This document shows, piece after piece, positions 6,929-12,842 of a DNA stretch of 12,842 bases. The stretch is from Nitrospirota bacterium (GTDB lineage: Bacteria > Nitrospirota > Nitrospiria > Nitrospirales > Nitrospiraceae). The notes below the pieces were generated by a model. That model worked only from the letters and a program-made list of their open reading frames with translations. It was not told where the DNA came from and did no database searches. Position numbers and translations under genes: made by a program. Where the stretch lies: NCBI GenBank assembly GCA_004296865.1, contig SCVQ01000468.1:1-12842 (forward strand). Reading direction: 5' to 3'. Positions within the stretch are counted from its first letter, which is position 1, and each line of letters begins with the position of its first letter.

Positions 6929-6951
6929 CGCTGTGCCGGGGACATGAGACG

Positions 6952-6993
6952 CGAGGCGATGGATGGCCGACAGTGCCTACGCTGATCGCCTCG
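6952..6993. repeat. 9-bp inverted repeat downstream of maf
   Basis: CGAGGCGAT at 6952-6960 is repeated inverted at 6985-6993, with a 24-nt loop. It lies 21 bp beyond the maf stop and upstream of the promoter for the next minus-strand gene, so it may mark the end of the dus-maf transcript. No U-tract follows on the minus strand. Confidence 0.4.
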
Positions 6994-7013
6994 TGCCTCT
7001 AGCCCATAACCTG

Positions 7014-7649
7014 CTACGAACGCGCGAATCGCTCCCAGTTCAGGTAGGGTTTGGTCCGGTACAGCCGGTCCACGTCGATCGGCACGACCAGCCCCCGTTT
7101 GCGCAGGAGTTCGGCCACCAGCCGGAGCGGCAAGCCGACGGCTGCCGTGTAGTCCCCCTCGATCCTCTCAATCAGATGGGCCCCTGCGCCCTGGATCGCA
7201 TAGGCCCCGGCTTTTCCCATCCCTTCTCCGGTCCGGAGGTAGTCCTGCAGGTCTCCCTCGTTGAACGTGCGCATCCACACCCGCACTGTCTCCACTGCAA
7301 CGTCCTCGACGTGATCAACCTCCCGCCTGAGCGCCACGGCCGTATAAATCAGGTGCTCGCGCCCGCGAAGGCGGCGCAACATGCTCTCCGCTTCCGCCAC
7401 GTCCGCCGGTTTGCCCAGGATCGTCCGGTCTACCGCGATCAGGGTGTCGCTGGCGAGGATCAGATCGTCAGGAAACCGGCCCGCACAGGACCGCGCTTTC
7501 TCCTCCGCAAACAGTCCGGCTTGCTCGCCCGGTACCAAGTCCTGGCGGATTCGTTCGACGAACGTCGGTTCGGCCACCTCGAAAGGGACCCGTAAGAACG
7601 CGAGCAGTTCTTTTCGGCGTGGGGACGTGGACGCCAGAATCAGGCGCAT
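7014..7649 (-). CDS. maf: Maf-family nucleoside triphosphate pyrophosphatase
   Basis: A 211-residue cytoplasmic Maf protein. The family hydrolyses non-canonical and pyrimidine (d)NTPs to monophosphates (house-cleaning) and has been linked to septum control. The N-terminal MRLILASTSPRRKELL contains the phosphate-binding SxSPRR-type motif. SDTLI (67-71) carries the catalytic Asp68, ILGKPADVAEAESML follows, and YLRTGEGMGKAGAYAIQGAG with GDYTAAVGLPL is the pattern of the YhdE-like (dTTP/UTP) branch rather than the YceF branch. About 20 residues follow the usual end (IDVDRLYRTKPYLNWERFARS). The start at 7649 lies 10 bp inside the end of the dihydrouridine synthase gene, without a clear Shine-Dalgarno, so coupling to upstream translation is likely. 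The same frame stays open upstream to 8249, but that part does not look like protein. Confidence 0.93.
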   Translation of the reverse strand: MRLILASTSPRRKELLAFLRVPFEVAEPTFVERIRQDLVPGEQAGLFAEEKARSCAGRFPDDLILASDTLIAVDRTILGKPADVAEAESMLRRLRGREHLIYTAVALRREVDHVEDVAVETVRVWMRTFNEGDLQDYLRTGEGMGKAGAYAIQGAGAHLIERIEGDYTAAVGLPLRLVAELLRKRGLVVPIDVDRLYRTKPYLNWERFARS

Positions 7650-8836
7650 GGGAACGAAGCGGACAAGGGCAAAGGGAAGGGACGCGACGAGGGCACCGGC
7701 CGTGACCCGGCCTCCTCCCCGGTTTGATACTCGGTCACAATCTGCTCCACATCCGCGCTGCTCGAGGCCCGCACCATCCGAGCCCGCATCGCCGCGGCAT
7801 GGGGAAAGCCCTTGCAATACCAGCCCAGGTGCTTGCGCAGGCGCGGGAACCGGTCCACCCCCGCAATGGCTTCGAACTGGCGCGCATGATCGAGCATCAC
7901 CCGGAACCGCTCGGCCAGAGCCGTCTCCTGCTCGACGGGCCACAGGCCCTTTGCGTCCGAGGCTCCGGCATACACGCGGGCTTCTTCCTTGTTTCGGAAA
8001 AACCAGGGGCCACCCAGAGCCCCCCGGCCAACCAACACACCGTGGACCCTGGTCTCCTGGACCCGACGGACGACATCCTGCATCGACTGCAGATCGCCAT
8101 TGCCGAGCAACAGGGTGGCCGTGCCTTGCACCACCTGCGCCGCCCGCCCAATCGCCGCCCAATCCGCCTCGCCCCGGTACATCTGCTGTAGGGTCCGGCC
8201 ATGGACCGAAATGACTGCCGGCTGTTCTTCCAGAAGATGGCTGATCCACGATTCGATGACCACGGAGTCATAGCCCAATCTGGTTTTCACCGACAAGGGA
8301 ATGATCCTGCGGGGGACCGTCGGGTGGTCGTTTCGTTTCAGGTTCATGGTCCGGATCAGATTCACACGGGCGGCTTTCAATCCGATGGCGTCCAATGTCT
8401 GCCCGTTGCCCCAGTCGAGGATACCCTGACGCGCCGCCTGCATGATGGCATGAGCCCGGTCCGGCGTCTTGATCAACCCGGCCCCCGACCCTGAGGAGGC
8501 GACATTGCGGGAGGGACAGCCCATGTTGATATCCAGCCCGTCGAAGCCCAACTCGCAGACCACGTGGGCCGCCTGATAGAACAGGTCAGGGTCCTTGCCG
8601 TACAATTGCGCGACAATCGGCCGCTCTTCTTCGCTGTACAGAAGCGACGACAGCAGAAAGTCGGCGCCCCGACAAATGTCCCCGACGCTGGCGAACTCCG
8701 TAAACGTCACGTCCGGCGCCCCTTGCCTGGCCACGACCAGACGAAACGCTGCGTCGGTCACGCCGTCCATCGGGGAAAGCCCGATGATGGGTTGCGGCAG
8801 GACGCGCCAAAAATTCCTCTCTCCCACACCCTTCAC
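7640..8836 (-). CDS. dus: tRNA-dihydrouridine synthase, long form with internal insertion
   Basis: A 398-residue FMN enzyme that reduces uridines of the tRNA D-loop. The N-terminus has the FMN-binding IIGLSPMDGVTDAAFR. VAQLYGKDPDLF and LDINMGCPSRNV follow, with the catalytic proton donor Cys107. VSVHGRT-like VHGRTLQQMYRGEADW (His212), LLGNGDLQS and VGRGALGGPWFF complete the barrel. Between GLIKTPDR and PLSVKTRLGYD there is an insertion of roughly 30-40 residues (about 138-178) compared with DusB, containing LKAARVNLIRTMNLKRND. The helical Dus-specific domain follows (RFPRLRKHLGWYCKGFP), and the last 30 residues are a Pro/Ser-rich tail overlapping the maf start. GTG start at 8836, 3 bp after the upstream stop, with GAGG in the preceding gene as ribosome site. 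Which U position it modifies cannot be told. Confidence 0.93.
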   Translation of the reverse strand: MKGVGERNFWRVLPQPIIGLSPMDGVTDAAFRLVVARQGAPDVTFTEFASVGDICRGADFLLSSLLYSEEERPIVAQLYGKDPDLFYQAAHVVCELGFDGLDINMGCPSRNVASSGSGAGLIKTPDRAHAIMQAARQGILDWGNGQTLDAIGLKAARVNLIRTMNLKRNDHPTVPRRIIPLSVKTRLGYDSVVIESWISHLLEEQPAVISVHGRTLQQMYRGEADWAAIGRAAQVVQGTATLLLGNGDLQSMQDVVRRVQETRVHGVLVGRGALGGPWFFRNKEEARVYAGASDAKGLWPVEQETALAERFRVMLDHARQFEAIAGVDRFPRLRKHLGWYCKGFPHAAAMRARMVRASSSADVEQIVTEYQTGEEAGSRPVPSSRPFPLPLSASFPCA

Positions 8837-8839
8837 GCC

Positions 8840-10324
8840 TTACGCCTCACTCGTGACCGGCGCACAGGCCGCCTGATACGCGCCGCGCAACTCGGCGGCT
8901 TCCCGTTCCGCCGTCGGTATGGCAGTCGGCAAGACCTCCCGGACAAACTCCACGAACCGTTCCAGCTTGAGCAAGAAAAAATCGTAGGGGGTCTGCGACG
9001 GGCGCGGCTCGCGGACCCAGTAGTGCACAAACGCCGTCAGCGCGACGCCTCCCCGGTCCAGTTGGCGGCAGGTCTCAGGAAACATATCCCGCAACTCTCC
9101 CCCCCAGTGTAAAATTTCATGAGGGAAATAGGTGTGGCGATAGATTTCCAGCGCGCCCGGAACCATCCCCAGCGAAGGGACCGCATCCGCCGCTCCACCC
9201 GTCACGATGCGTGCATAGCGATCATACTGCTCCAGCAACCCGTCGGTCCCCTCGCAAGGAACCCCGTCCGTGCCAACGAGCGGGGCCGGCCTCCCGGCTT
9301 GTGCGTTCGATGCCCACTCGTCCTGTTGCCCTTGCTCGTCCACACCCTTCCACCAGGCCCATTGCTCCCGCAACCGTCGAAACTCCTGCACGATCAACGG
9401 CACCGACTTGTTGTCCACTTCCAGTGCGATCCCCTTCAAGTGCCGCAGTCTCGGATGGGCCAGGACCAGCTCCAGCATATCGAATAACACGTCAGGAATC
9501 GGAGCCCCATGCGCGTCGATCCAAAACGGTCCTCTTGACCCTGTGGCCGCAAGGCCGGCCATCTCGCCGGACTCGTGCCCGGCGAGTCCGGCCACGTGGA
9601 TCTGTACGACCCGCTCCAACGGAAAGGCCTCCAGAAAGTCGGACAGAAACTCGCGAAGATCGCGGTCTCGCCACGCATCGGAATACCGATAGACCGTCCA
9701 GAGATGGCCGAGATCCAAGACCAGGCCGCAGGGTGTGGCCTCCGTCACAAAACGGAAAAAATCCGCCACCGACACATCACCGAACCCGAAATAGGTCAAG
9801 GGGGGCAGTTCGAGCAGGAACAGGGGGCCATACCGCCCGGGGCTCCGACTCTCCCCGTCAAACCGATGCTGCACGAGCCCGATGTGTCGGGCCGTGACCG
9901 CTGCGCTGGCACGGGTAAACAAGGGCGGCAGATAGGTCCCGAAGGAATAGCCGGCCATCTGCTTGGCCGCGCACTCATGATTCATCCAATGGCTGCCGAG
10001 CGTCCGCAGATGCGCGGCGGCGGCGGCCAGTTCGGCCTCGAACGGGTACCTGGTCTCCAGATCCGGTTGTGTGATCCACAGACCTTCGGCATGATATTCC
10101 AGCAGCGTATTCGGCAGACGTCGCCGCACATCGGCCAACGCCGGAAGGGCCGCCTTGAAAATTTCCAGGTAGTCGCAGTCAAGCCCCCGACCACCGGCTC
10201 CCCCTTCAGCAAGGGCATCCAGCAGATCGAAGAGGTCAGGAGTATACACATCCACGGACAGGCCCAACCCGTGATGCGGAATCCGCGCTACCCGCCTGAA
10301 AAACTCCTGGTCAACCGTCGCCAT
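8840..10324 (-). CDS. DUF692/MNIO-type iron oxidase fused to a DUF2063-like partner domain
   Basis: A 494-residue protein in two parts. Residues 15-320 follow the DUF692 (MNIO; MbnB/TglH/BufB) TIM-barrel pattern: GLGLSVDVYTPDLFDLL, DYLEIFKA, EYHAEGLWIT (H78), SHWMNHECA (H112/H116), ELPPLTYFGF (E172), CGLVLDLGHLW (D204, H207), VVQIHVAGLAGH (H243), FWIDAHGAPIPD (D270, H272) and IALEVDNKSVPLI (E302, D304). Family members use 2-3 irons and oxygen to modify Cys or Asn residues of ribosomal peptides. After a linker (320-361), residues 362-465 resemble DUF2063 (HvfC/BufC), the usually separate partner: LLEQYDRY, ALEIYRHTYFPHEIL, FPETCRQL and a final FFLLKLERFVEF. The start at 10324 has GAGGA 5 bases upstream and lies about 33 nt after the predicted transcription start; ATG 10348 and TTG 10396 are less likely. 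It heads an operon with dus and maf. No precursor peptide is visible nearby. The family call is pattern-based. Confidence 0.8.
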   Translation of the reverse strand: MATVDQEFFRRVARIPHHGLGLSVDVYTPDLFDLLDALAEGGAGGRGLDCDYLEIFKAALPALADVRRRLPNTLLEYHAEGLWITQPDLETRYPFEAELAAAAAHLRTLGSHWMNHECAAKQMAGYSFGTYLPPLFTRASAAVTARHIGLVQHRFDGESRSPGRYGPLFLLELPPLTYFGFGDVSVADFFRFVTEATPCGLVLDLGHLWTVYRYSDAWRDRDLREFLSDFLEAFPLERVVQIHVAGLAGHESGEMAGLAATGSRGPFWIDAHGAPIPDVLFDMLELVLAHPRLRHLKGIALEVDNKSVPLIVQEFRRLREQWAWWKGVDEQGQQDEWASNAQAGRPAPLVGTDGVPCEGTDGLLEQYDRYARIVTGGAADAVPSLGMVPGALEIYRHTYFPHEILHWGGELRDMFPETCRQLDRGGVALTAFVHYWVREPRPSQTPYDFFLLKLERFVEFVREVLPTAIPTAEREAAELRGAYQAACAPVTSEA

Positions 10325-10363
10325 GTCTTCCTCAAACGCCACAGTCATGCCGCCCACTGCCTC

Positions 10364-10392
10364 AGTGTAATCAGGGGAGCGGGATTTGACAA
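10364..10392 (-). promoter_or_regulatory. Promoter of the MNIO-dus-maf operon
   Basis: On the minus strand, TTGTCA (10392-10387, five of six) and TACACT (10369-10364, four of six) are 17 bp apart. Transcription would start near 10357, leaving about 33 nt with GAGGA before the ATG at 10324. This favours that start over the ATG at 10348, which would have only 9 nt of leader and no Shine-Dalgarno. Confidence 0.55.
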
Positions 10393-10462
10393 GCAAGGCT
10401 TCACCATTTTTTGGTTTTGATTTTTCGATTTGCCTTTCCTAATCTCGAATCTCAAATGGCTG

Positions 10463-10489
10463 TTGTTCGTTAGACAATCGTGGTATGCT
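10463..10489 (+). promoter_or_regulatory. Extended -10 promoter of the DHH phosphoesterase gene
   Basis: TGGTATGCT (10481-10489) is an extended -10 element (TGn plus TATGCT). The best -35 is TTGTTC at 10463-10468 with a short 15-bp spacer. Transcription start would be near 10496, 7 nt before the ATG at 10503. The ATG at 10485 lies inside the -10 box and could not be translated from this promoter. Confidence 0.45.
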
Positions 10490-10502
10490 ATTTACGTTAT
10501 CT

Positions 10503-11357
10503 ATGAACCGGGCGCACCCACACCATCCGGCACAACTCCCCAACGTGGTTTTGTACCATGCGGACTGCACCGATGGGTTCGGGGCCGCTTGGGCTCTTTG
10601 GAAACGGGTTCCCTCGGCCCGGTTCATCCCCGTCAAACACGGCACGCCTCCGCCCGACGGCCTGGCCGACCGTCATGTCCTCATCGTAGACTTCAGTTAC
10701 GAGCGCGCCGCATTGGAAGCCATCAGCCGCAACGCCGCCAGTGTGCTCGTGCTGGATCATCACATCACGGCGCAGCAGGAGCTGGCCGGCCTCCCCTATG
10801 TCTATTTCGACCAGAAAAAATCCGGAGCCATACTGGCCTGGGAATGGGCTCACGAAGAACCGCCTCCGTGGTTGCTCCAATACGTGCAAGACAAGGACCT
10901 CTGGACCTGGGCCTTGCCGTCCAGCCGTGAGATCAGCGCTGCTCTGGCCTCATACCCCCACGACTTCAACGTCTGGGACAGACTCCGCCGGAAAACCTTG
11001 GAGGCGGAAGGCCGGGCGATCCTGCGTTACGAGAACGAGTTGGTCGGAAAAATCGCCGCGGCAGCCGTACTCGTGTCCTTTCACGGCAAGACCGTGCCGG
11101 TGGTATACAGCGCCGTGCTGACCAGCCAAGTCGGCGAGCGCCTGTCCAAAGGGCATCCCTTCTGCATCATCTGGCACGATCGGGATGGCCGCCGGTACTA
11201 CAGCCTCCGCTCGACCGCTGACGGCGCCGATGTCGGGGCGATCGCCATCTCCCACGGCGGAGGGGGCCACACCCACGCCGCCGGATTTTCCGTGCCCCTG
11301 GCGCTAGACAGCCCGGGCCCCTTGGCGCCGCTGACGCAAAAACCCCGTGACAAGTGA
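10503..11357 (+). CDS. DHH/DHHA1-family phosphoesterase
   Basis: A 284-residue cytoplasmic phosphoesterase of the DHH superfamily (RecJ, NrnA, GdpP relatives), which use two Mn2+ ions to cleave phosphodiesters in nucleotides or short oligonucleotides. Visible motifs are YHADCTDGFGAAWALW (D21, D24), HVLIVDFSYERAAL (D63), the namesake LDHHITA (D85, H86, H87), DKDLWTWAL (D130/D132) and the DHHA1 loop HGGGGHTHAAGF (251-261), which binds substrate. It has no PAS, GGDEF or membrane segments, so it is a stand-alone enzyme. The exact substrate is unknown; small DHH proteins of this type are usually annotated only as phosphohydrolases. The ATG at 10503 is preferred because the in-frame ATG at 10485 lies in the predicted -10 box. 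There is no Shine-Dalgarno, so the mRNA is nearly leaderless. Rhomboid follows 76 bp downstream on the same strand. Confidence 0.9.
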   Translation: MNRAHPHHPAQLPNVVLYHADCTDGFGAAWALWKRVPSARFIPVKHGTPPPDGLADRHVLIVDFSYERAALEAISRNAASVLVLDHHITAQQELAGLPYVYFDQKKSGAILAWEWAHEEPPPWLLQYVQDKDLWTWALPSSREISAALASYPHDFNVWDRLRRKTLEAEGRAILRYENELVGKIAAAAVLVSFHGKTVPVVYSAVLTSQVGERLSKGHPFCIIWHDRDGRRYYSLRSTADGADVGAIAISHGGGGHTHAAGFSVPLALDSPGPLAPLTQKPRDK

Positions 11358-11428
11358 CGAGTGACTCGTTGCGAGAAGATATTCCGCGTCTCCGGCCCTC
11401 ATCACGCGTCACACATCATGCGTCACCG
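11347..11428. repeat. Opposed heptamer repeats in the DHH-rhomboid spacer
   Basis: Three GTGACNN units lie at 11347-11367 and overlap the DHH stop. Four RTCAYNN units lie at 11401-11428, just before the rhomboid start. GTGAC and GTCAC are reverse complements, so the two arrays can fold on each other as short 4-5 bp stems separated by 2-nt internal loops around a loop of about 33 nt. The period is 7 in both. Function is unknown. Confidence 0.6.
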
Positions 11429-11433
11429 TCCTT

Positions 11434-12159
11434 ATGATTCCCCTCCACGACGATAACCCGACCGAGATCACTCCCGTCGTCACGATCGCCTTCATCATCG
11501 CCTGCGCCCTGGTCTTCTTCTATCAAGTTTCACTCCCCAACGAACAAGGCGAGGCCTTTGTCTTTCACTACGGCGCCATCCCCGCCGTGGTCTTCGGACA
11601 GCCGGCCGCAATCCCTCCCGAAGCAGCGGGATTGCCGGCCTTCGTCAGTCTCCTGACCAGCATGTTCCTGCATGGAGGCTGGATGCACCTGATCGGCAAC
11701 ATGCTGTATCTCTGGATCTTCGGCAACAACGTCGAGGACGTGATGGGGCACGTGAAGTTCGTGATCTTCTACGTCACCTGCGGCATCCTCGCAGCCCTCA
11801 GCCACGCCGTCACCGCCCCCTCTTCCATCGTCCCGATGGTCGGTGCCAGCGGGGCGATTTCCGGCGTACTCGGCGCCTACCTGCTGCTGTTCCCGCGCGC
11901 TCAGGTACTCGTGCTGATTCCGTTGGGGATGTTCACCCGCATGATGTACGTGCCGGCCGGCTTCGTGCTGGGATTCTGGTTCGTGCTGCAACTGTTGAGT
12001 GGCGGGATGAGCCTGGGACGGGAAGGAGCAGGCGTAGCCTTCTTCGCGCACATCGGCGGGTTCCTCGCCGGCATGGCCCTGATCGGTCTCTTTAAACGTC
12101 CCGATGTCCGCTTCTTCGCCCCGGCCAGAAATCGATCCTGGCGACGTTCCGAGTGGTGA
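11434..12159 (+). CDS. Rhomboid-family intramembrane serine protease
   Basis: A 241-residue polytopic inner-membrane protease that cuts transmembrane helices of client proteins. Membrane segments lie at about 14-31, 66-97 (including the re-entrant region), 107-125, 137-153, 155-188 and 201-220. All catalytic features are present: HGGWMHLIGNM (80-90, with H80, H85 and N89), the nucleophile Ser139 in GASGAISG, and His206 in FFAHIGGFLAG as the dyad base. The long loop between the first two helices (32-65, QVSLPNEQGEAF...) is typical of the bacterial group in this position. ATG at 11434 has no clear Shine-Dalgarno; the heptamer repeats lie directly upstream. A short Arg/Trp-rich cytoplasmic tail ends the protein. 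Clients cannot be inferred from the context. Confidence 0.95.
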   Translation: MIPLHDDNPTEITPVVTIAFIIACALVFFYQVSLPNEQGEAFVFHYGAIPAVVFGQPAAIPPEAAGLPAFVSLLTSMFLHGGWMHLIGNMLYLWIFGNNVEDVMGHVKFVIFYVTCGILAALSHAVTAPSSIVPMVGASGAISGVLGAYLLLFPRAQVLVLIPLGMFTRMMYVPAGFVLGFWFVLQLLSGGMSLGREGAGVAFFAHIGGFLAGMALIGLFKRPDVRFFAPARNRSWRRSEW

Positions 12160-12193
12160 CGCTAGGCGCGTGGGGCCGACCCACCTCAGCGTC
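12158..12193. terminator. Possible bidirectional terminator hairpin
   Basis: The spacer between the convergent rhomboid and purK genes contains a two-part inverted repeat. The outer arms are GACGCT (12158-12163, including the rhomboid stop) and AGCGTC (12188-12193). The inner arms are GTGGG (12170-12174) and CCCAC (12180-12184) around GCCGA. There is no T-tract on either side, so its strength as a terminator is uncertain. Confidence 0.4.
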
Positions 12194-12198
12194 TCCTG

Positions 12199-12842
12199 CT
12201 ATCTCTCCAAAGTCTTTCTCAACGCCACAGCCGCTTCCCAGGCGTGTTCCGGTTTTTCGGCTAGGAACGTCACGTGGCCCATTTTGCGGTCTGGACGAAC
12301 TGACTTTTTCCCATACAGATGCAGCTTGGCTCCAGGTTGGCGCAGCAGGTGCGTCAGTCCATCGCCAGTGCTGGCACGGGTGAAGTCCTCGCCGATCAGG
12401 TTGACCATGACCGCCGGGCTGAGCAATCTGACTTCGCCGAGCGGGAGACCACAGACAGCCCTGACCTGCTGCTCAAATTGAGAGACCGTGCAGGCATCCA
12501 AGGTGTAATGTCCGGAATTATGCGGCCGCGGCGCCACCTCGTTGATGAACAAGCGGCCATCCGGCATCAGGAACAGCTCTACGCAAAAGACTCCCACTCC
12601 TTCCAGCGCTTCGACCACTGAACCAGCCAGAGTCCCGGCCAGTTCGGCTATGCCCGGCTCCACGTCGGCCGGAACGCGGGTGGTTCTCAGAATGCCGGCT
12701 TCGTGCACATTTTCAACCGTGGGATAGAGTCGCTGCGCTCCGTCCTGCGCGCGGACCACCAGCACCGAAAGCTCTTTTGCAAACGCAAGAAACTGTTCAT
12801 AGATCCAGGTTGTATTGCTGCCGCCCATCCCTTGCCCTTGCC
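12199..12842 (-). CDS. purK: 5-(carboxyamino)imidazole ribonucleotide synthase, 5' end cut by window edge
   Basis: This is the C-terminal 213 residues of the ATP-grasp enzyme PurK, which uses ATP and bicarbonate to convert AIR to N5-CAIR in purine synthesis. The frame is open to the right edge; the first visible residues before GGSNTTWIYEQFL correspond to the GKGQ glycine-rich loop. The following pieces are diagnostic: ELSVLVVRAQDG, LYPTVENVHEAGILRTT, GVGVFCVELFLMPDGRLFINEVAPRPHNSGHYT (the metal-binding Glu residues), QFEQQVRAVCGLPLG and LYGKKSVRPDRKMGHVTFL. The usual partner, purE, would lie outside the window to the right if the common purE-purK order holds. A Met at 12828 should not be taken as the start. 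The stop is 39 bp from the end of the convergent rhomboid gene. Confidence 0.96.
   Translation of the reverse strand, partial: QGQGMGGSNTTWIYEQFLAFAKELSVLVVRAQDGAQRLYPTVENVHEAGILRTTRVPADVEPGIAELAGTLAGSVVEALEGVGVFCVELFLMPDGRLFINEVAPRPHNSGHYTLDACTVSQFEQQVRAVCGLPLGEVRLLSPAVMVNLIGEDFTRASTGDGLTHLLRQPGAKLHLYGKKSVRPDRKMGHVTFLAEKPEHAWEAAVALRKTLER

Noticed and set aside
6930..7013. A possible tRNA or structured RNA in the maf-downstream spacer
   Set aside because: The inverted repeat there cannot be extended into acceptor, anticodon and T arms, and there is no T-loop motif.
7650..8249. Upstream extension of the maf frame, giving a 411-residue product
   Set aside because: The added 200 residues are Gly/Arg-rich shadow of the dus gene. 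Maf homology begins exactly at the ATG at 7649.
9575..10420. A 281-codon plus-strand open frame opposite the MNIO gene, and similar ones at 6114-6947 and 7381-8214
   Set aside because: None has a ribosome-binding site or protein-like composition, while the opposite strand encodes recognisable or signal-bearing proteins with good start signals.
1..12842. Search for mobile elements, CRISPR arrays, phage genes or genomic-island signs
   Set aside because: No transposase, integrase, long terminal repeats, spaced direct repeats or sharp composition shift was seen. The region looks like stable core genome.

Overview
The window is about 12.8 kb of GC-rich, gene-dense bacterial chromosome that reads as ordinary core genome. 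The gene content fits Nitrospirota, most likely a Nitrospira-like genome: a 31-residue bS22/mS38-like ribosomal protein, an L-aspartate oxidase behind a small lipoprotein, and a long-form dihydrouridine synthase. That assignment is inference from protein character; there is no rRNA or other phylogenetic marker to test it. I see no tRNA, rRNA, CRISPR array, transposase, integrase or phage gene.

Layout. Positions 2-1579 (+): the 3' part of a class IV PLP aminotransferase, then an exported lytic transglycosylase. Positions 1515-3679 (-): a lipoprotein and nadB, translationally coupled (ATGA) behind a near-consensus promoter; the nadB 3' end overlaps the transglycosylase gene by 65 bp. Positions 3926-6121 (+): a 31-aa bS22-like gene, a 72-aa small protein, a large UUCG hairpin, and an MsbA-type ABC exporter. 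Positions 6126-6791 (-): an exported protein of unknown function with its own promoter. Positions 7014-10324 (-): a tight three-gene operon of a DUF692/MNIO-type iron enzyme, a tRNA-dihydrouridine synthase and Maf. Positions 10503-12159 (+): a DHH/DHHA1 phosphoesterase and a rhomboid protease. Positions 12199-12842 (-): purK, cut by the right edge.

The most interesting object is the MNIO-type protein at 8840-10324. Its N-terminal two thirds carry the His/Glu/Asp pattern of the DUF692 TIM-barrel oxidases that modify ribosomal peptides. Its C-terminal quarter resembles the DUF2063 (HvfC/BufC-like) partner protein that is normally a separate gene. It therefore looks like a natural enzyme-partner fusion. 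It has unusual residues at two signature positions, no visible precursor peptide beside it, and is co-transcribed with a tRNA-modification gene and a nucleotide-sanitising gene.

No gene-free stretch exceeds 300 bases. The longest are 3680-3925 (divergent promoters), 6792-7013 (a promoter and an inverted repeat) and 671-826 (nothing convincing). Two promoters lie so close to their start codons that leaderless or nearly leaderless mRNAs are likely. Short heptamer repeats occupy the spacers on both sides of the DHH gene.
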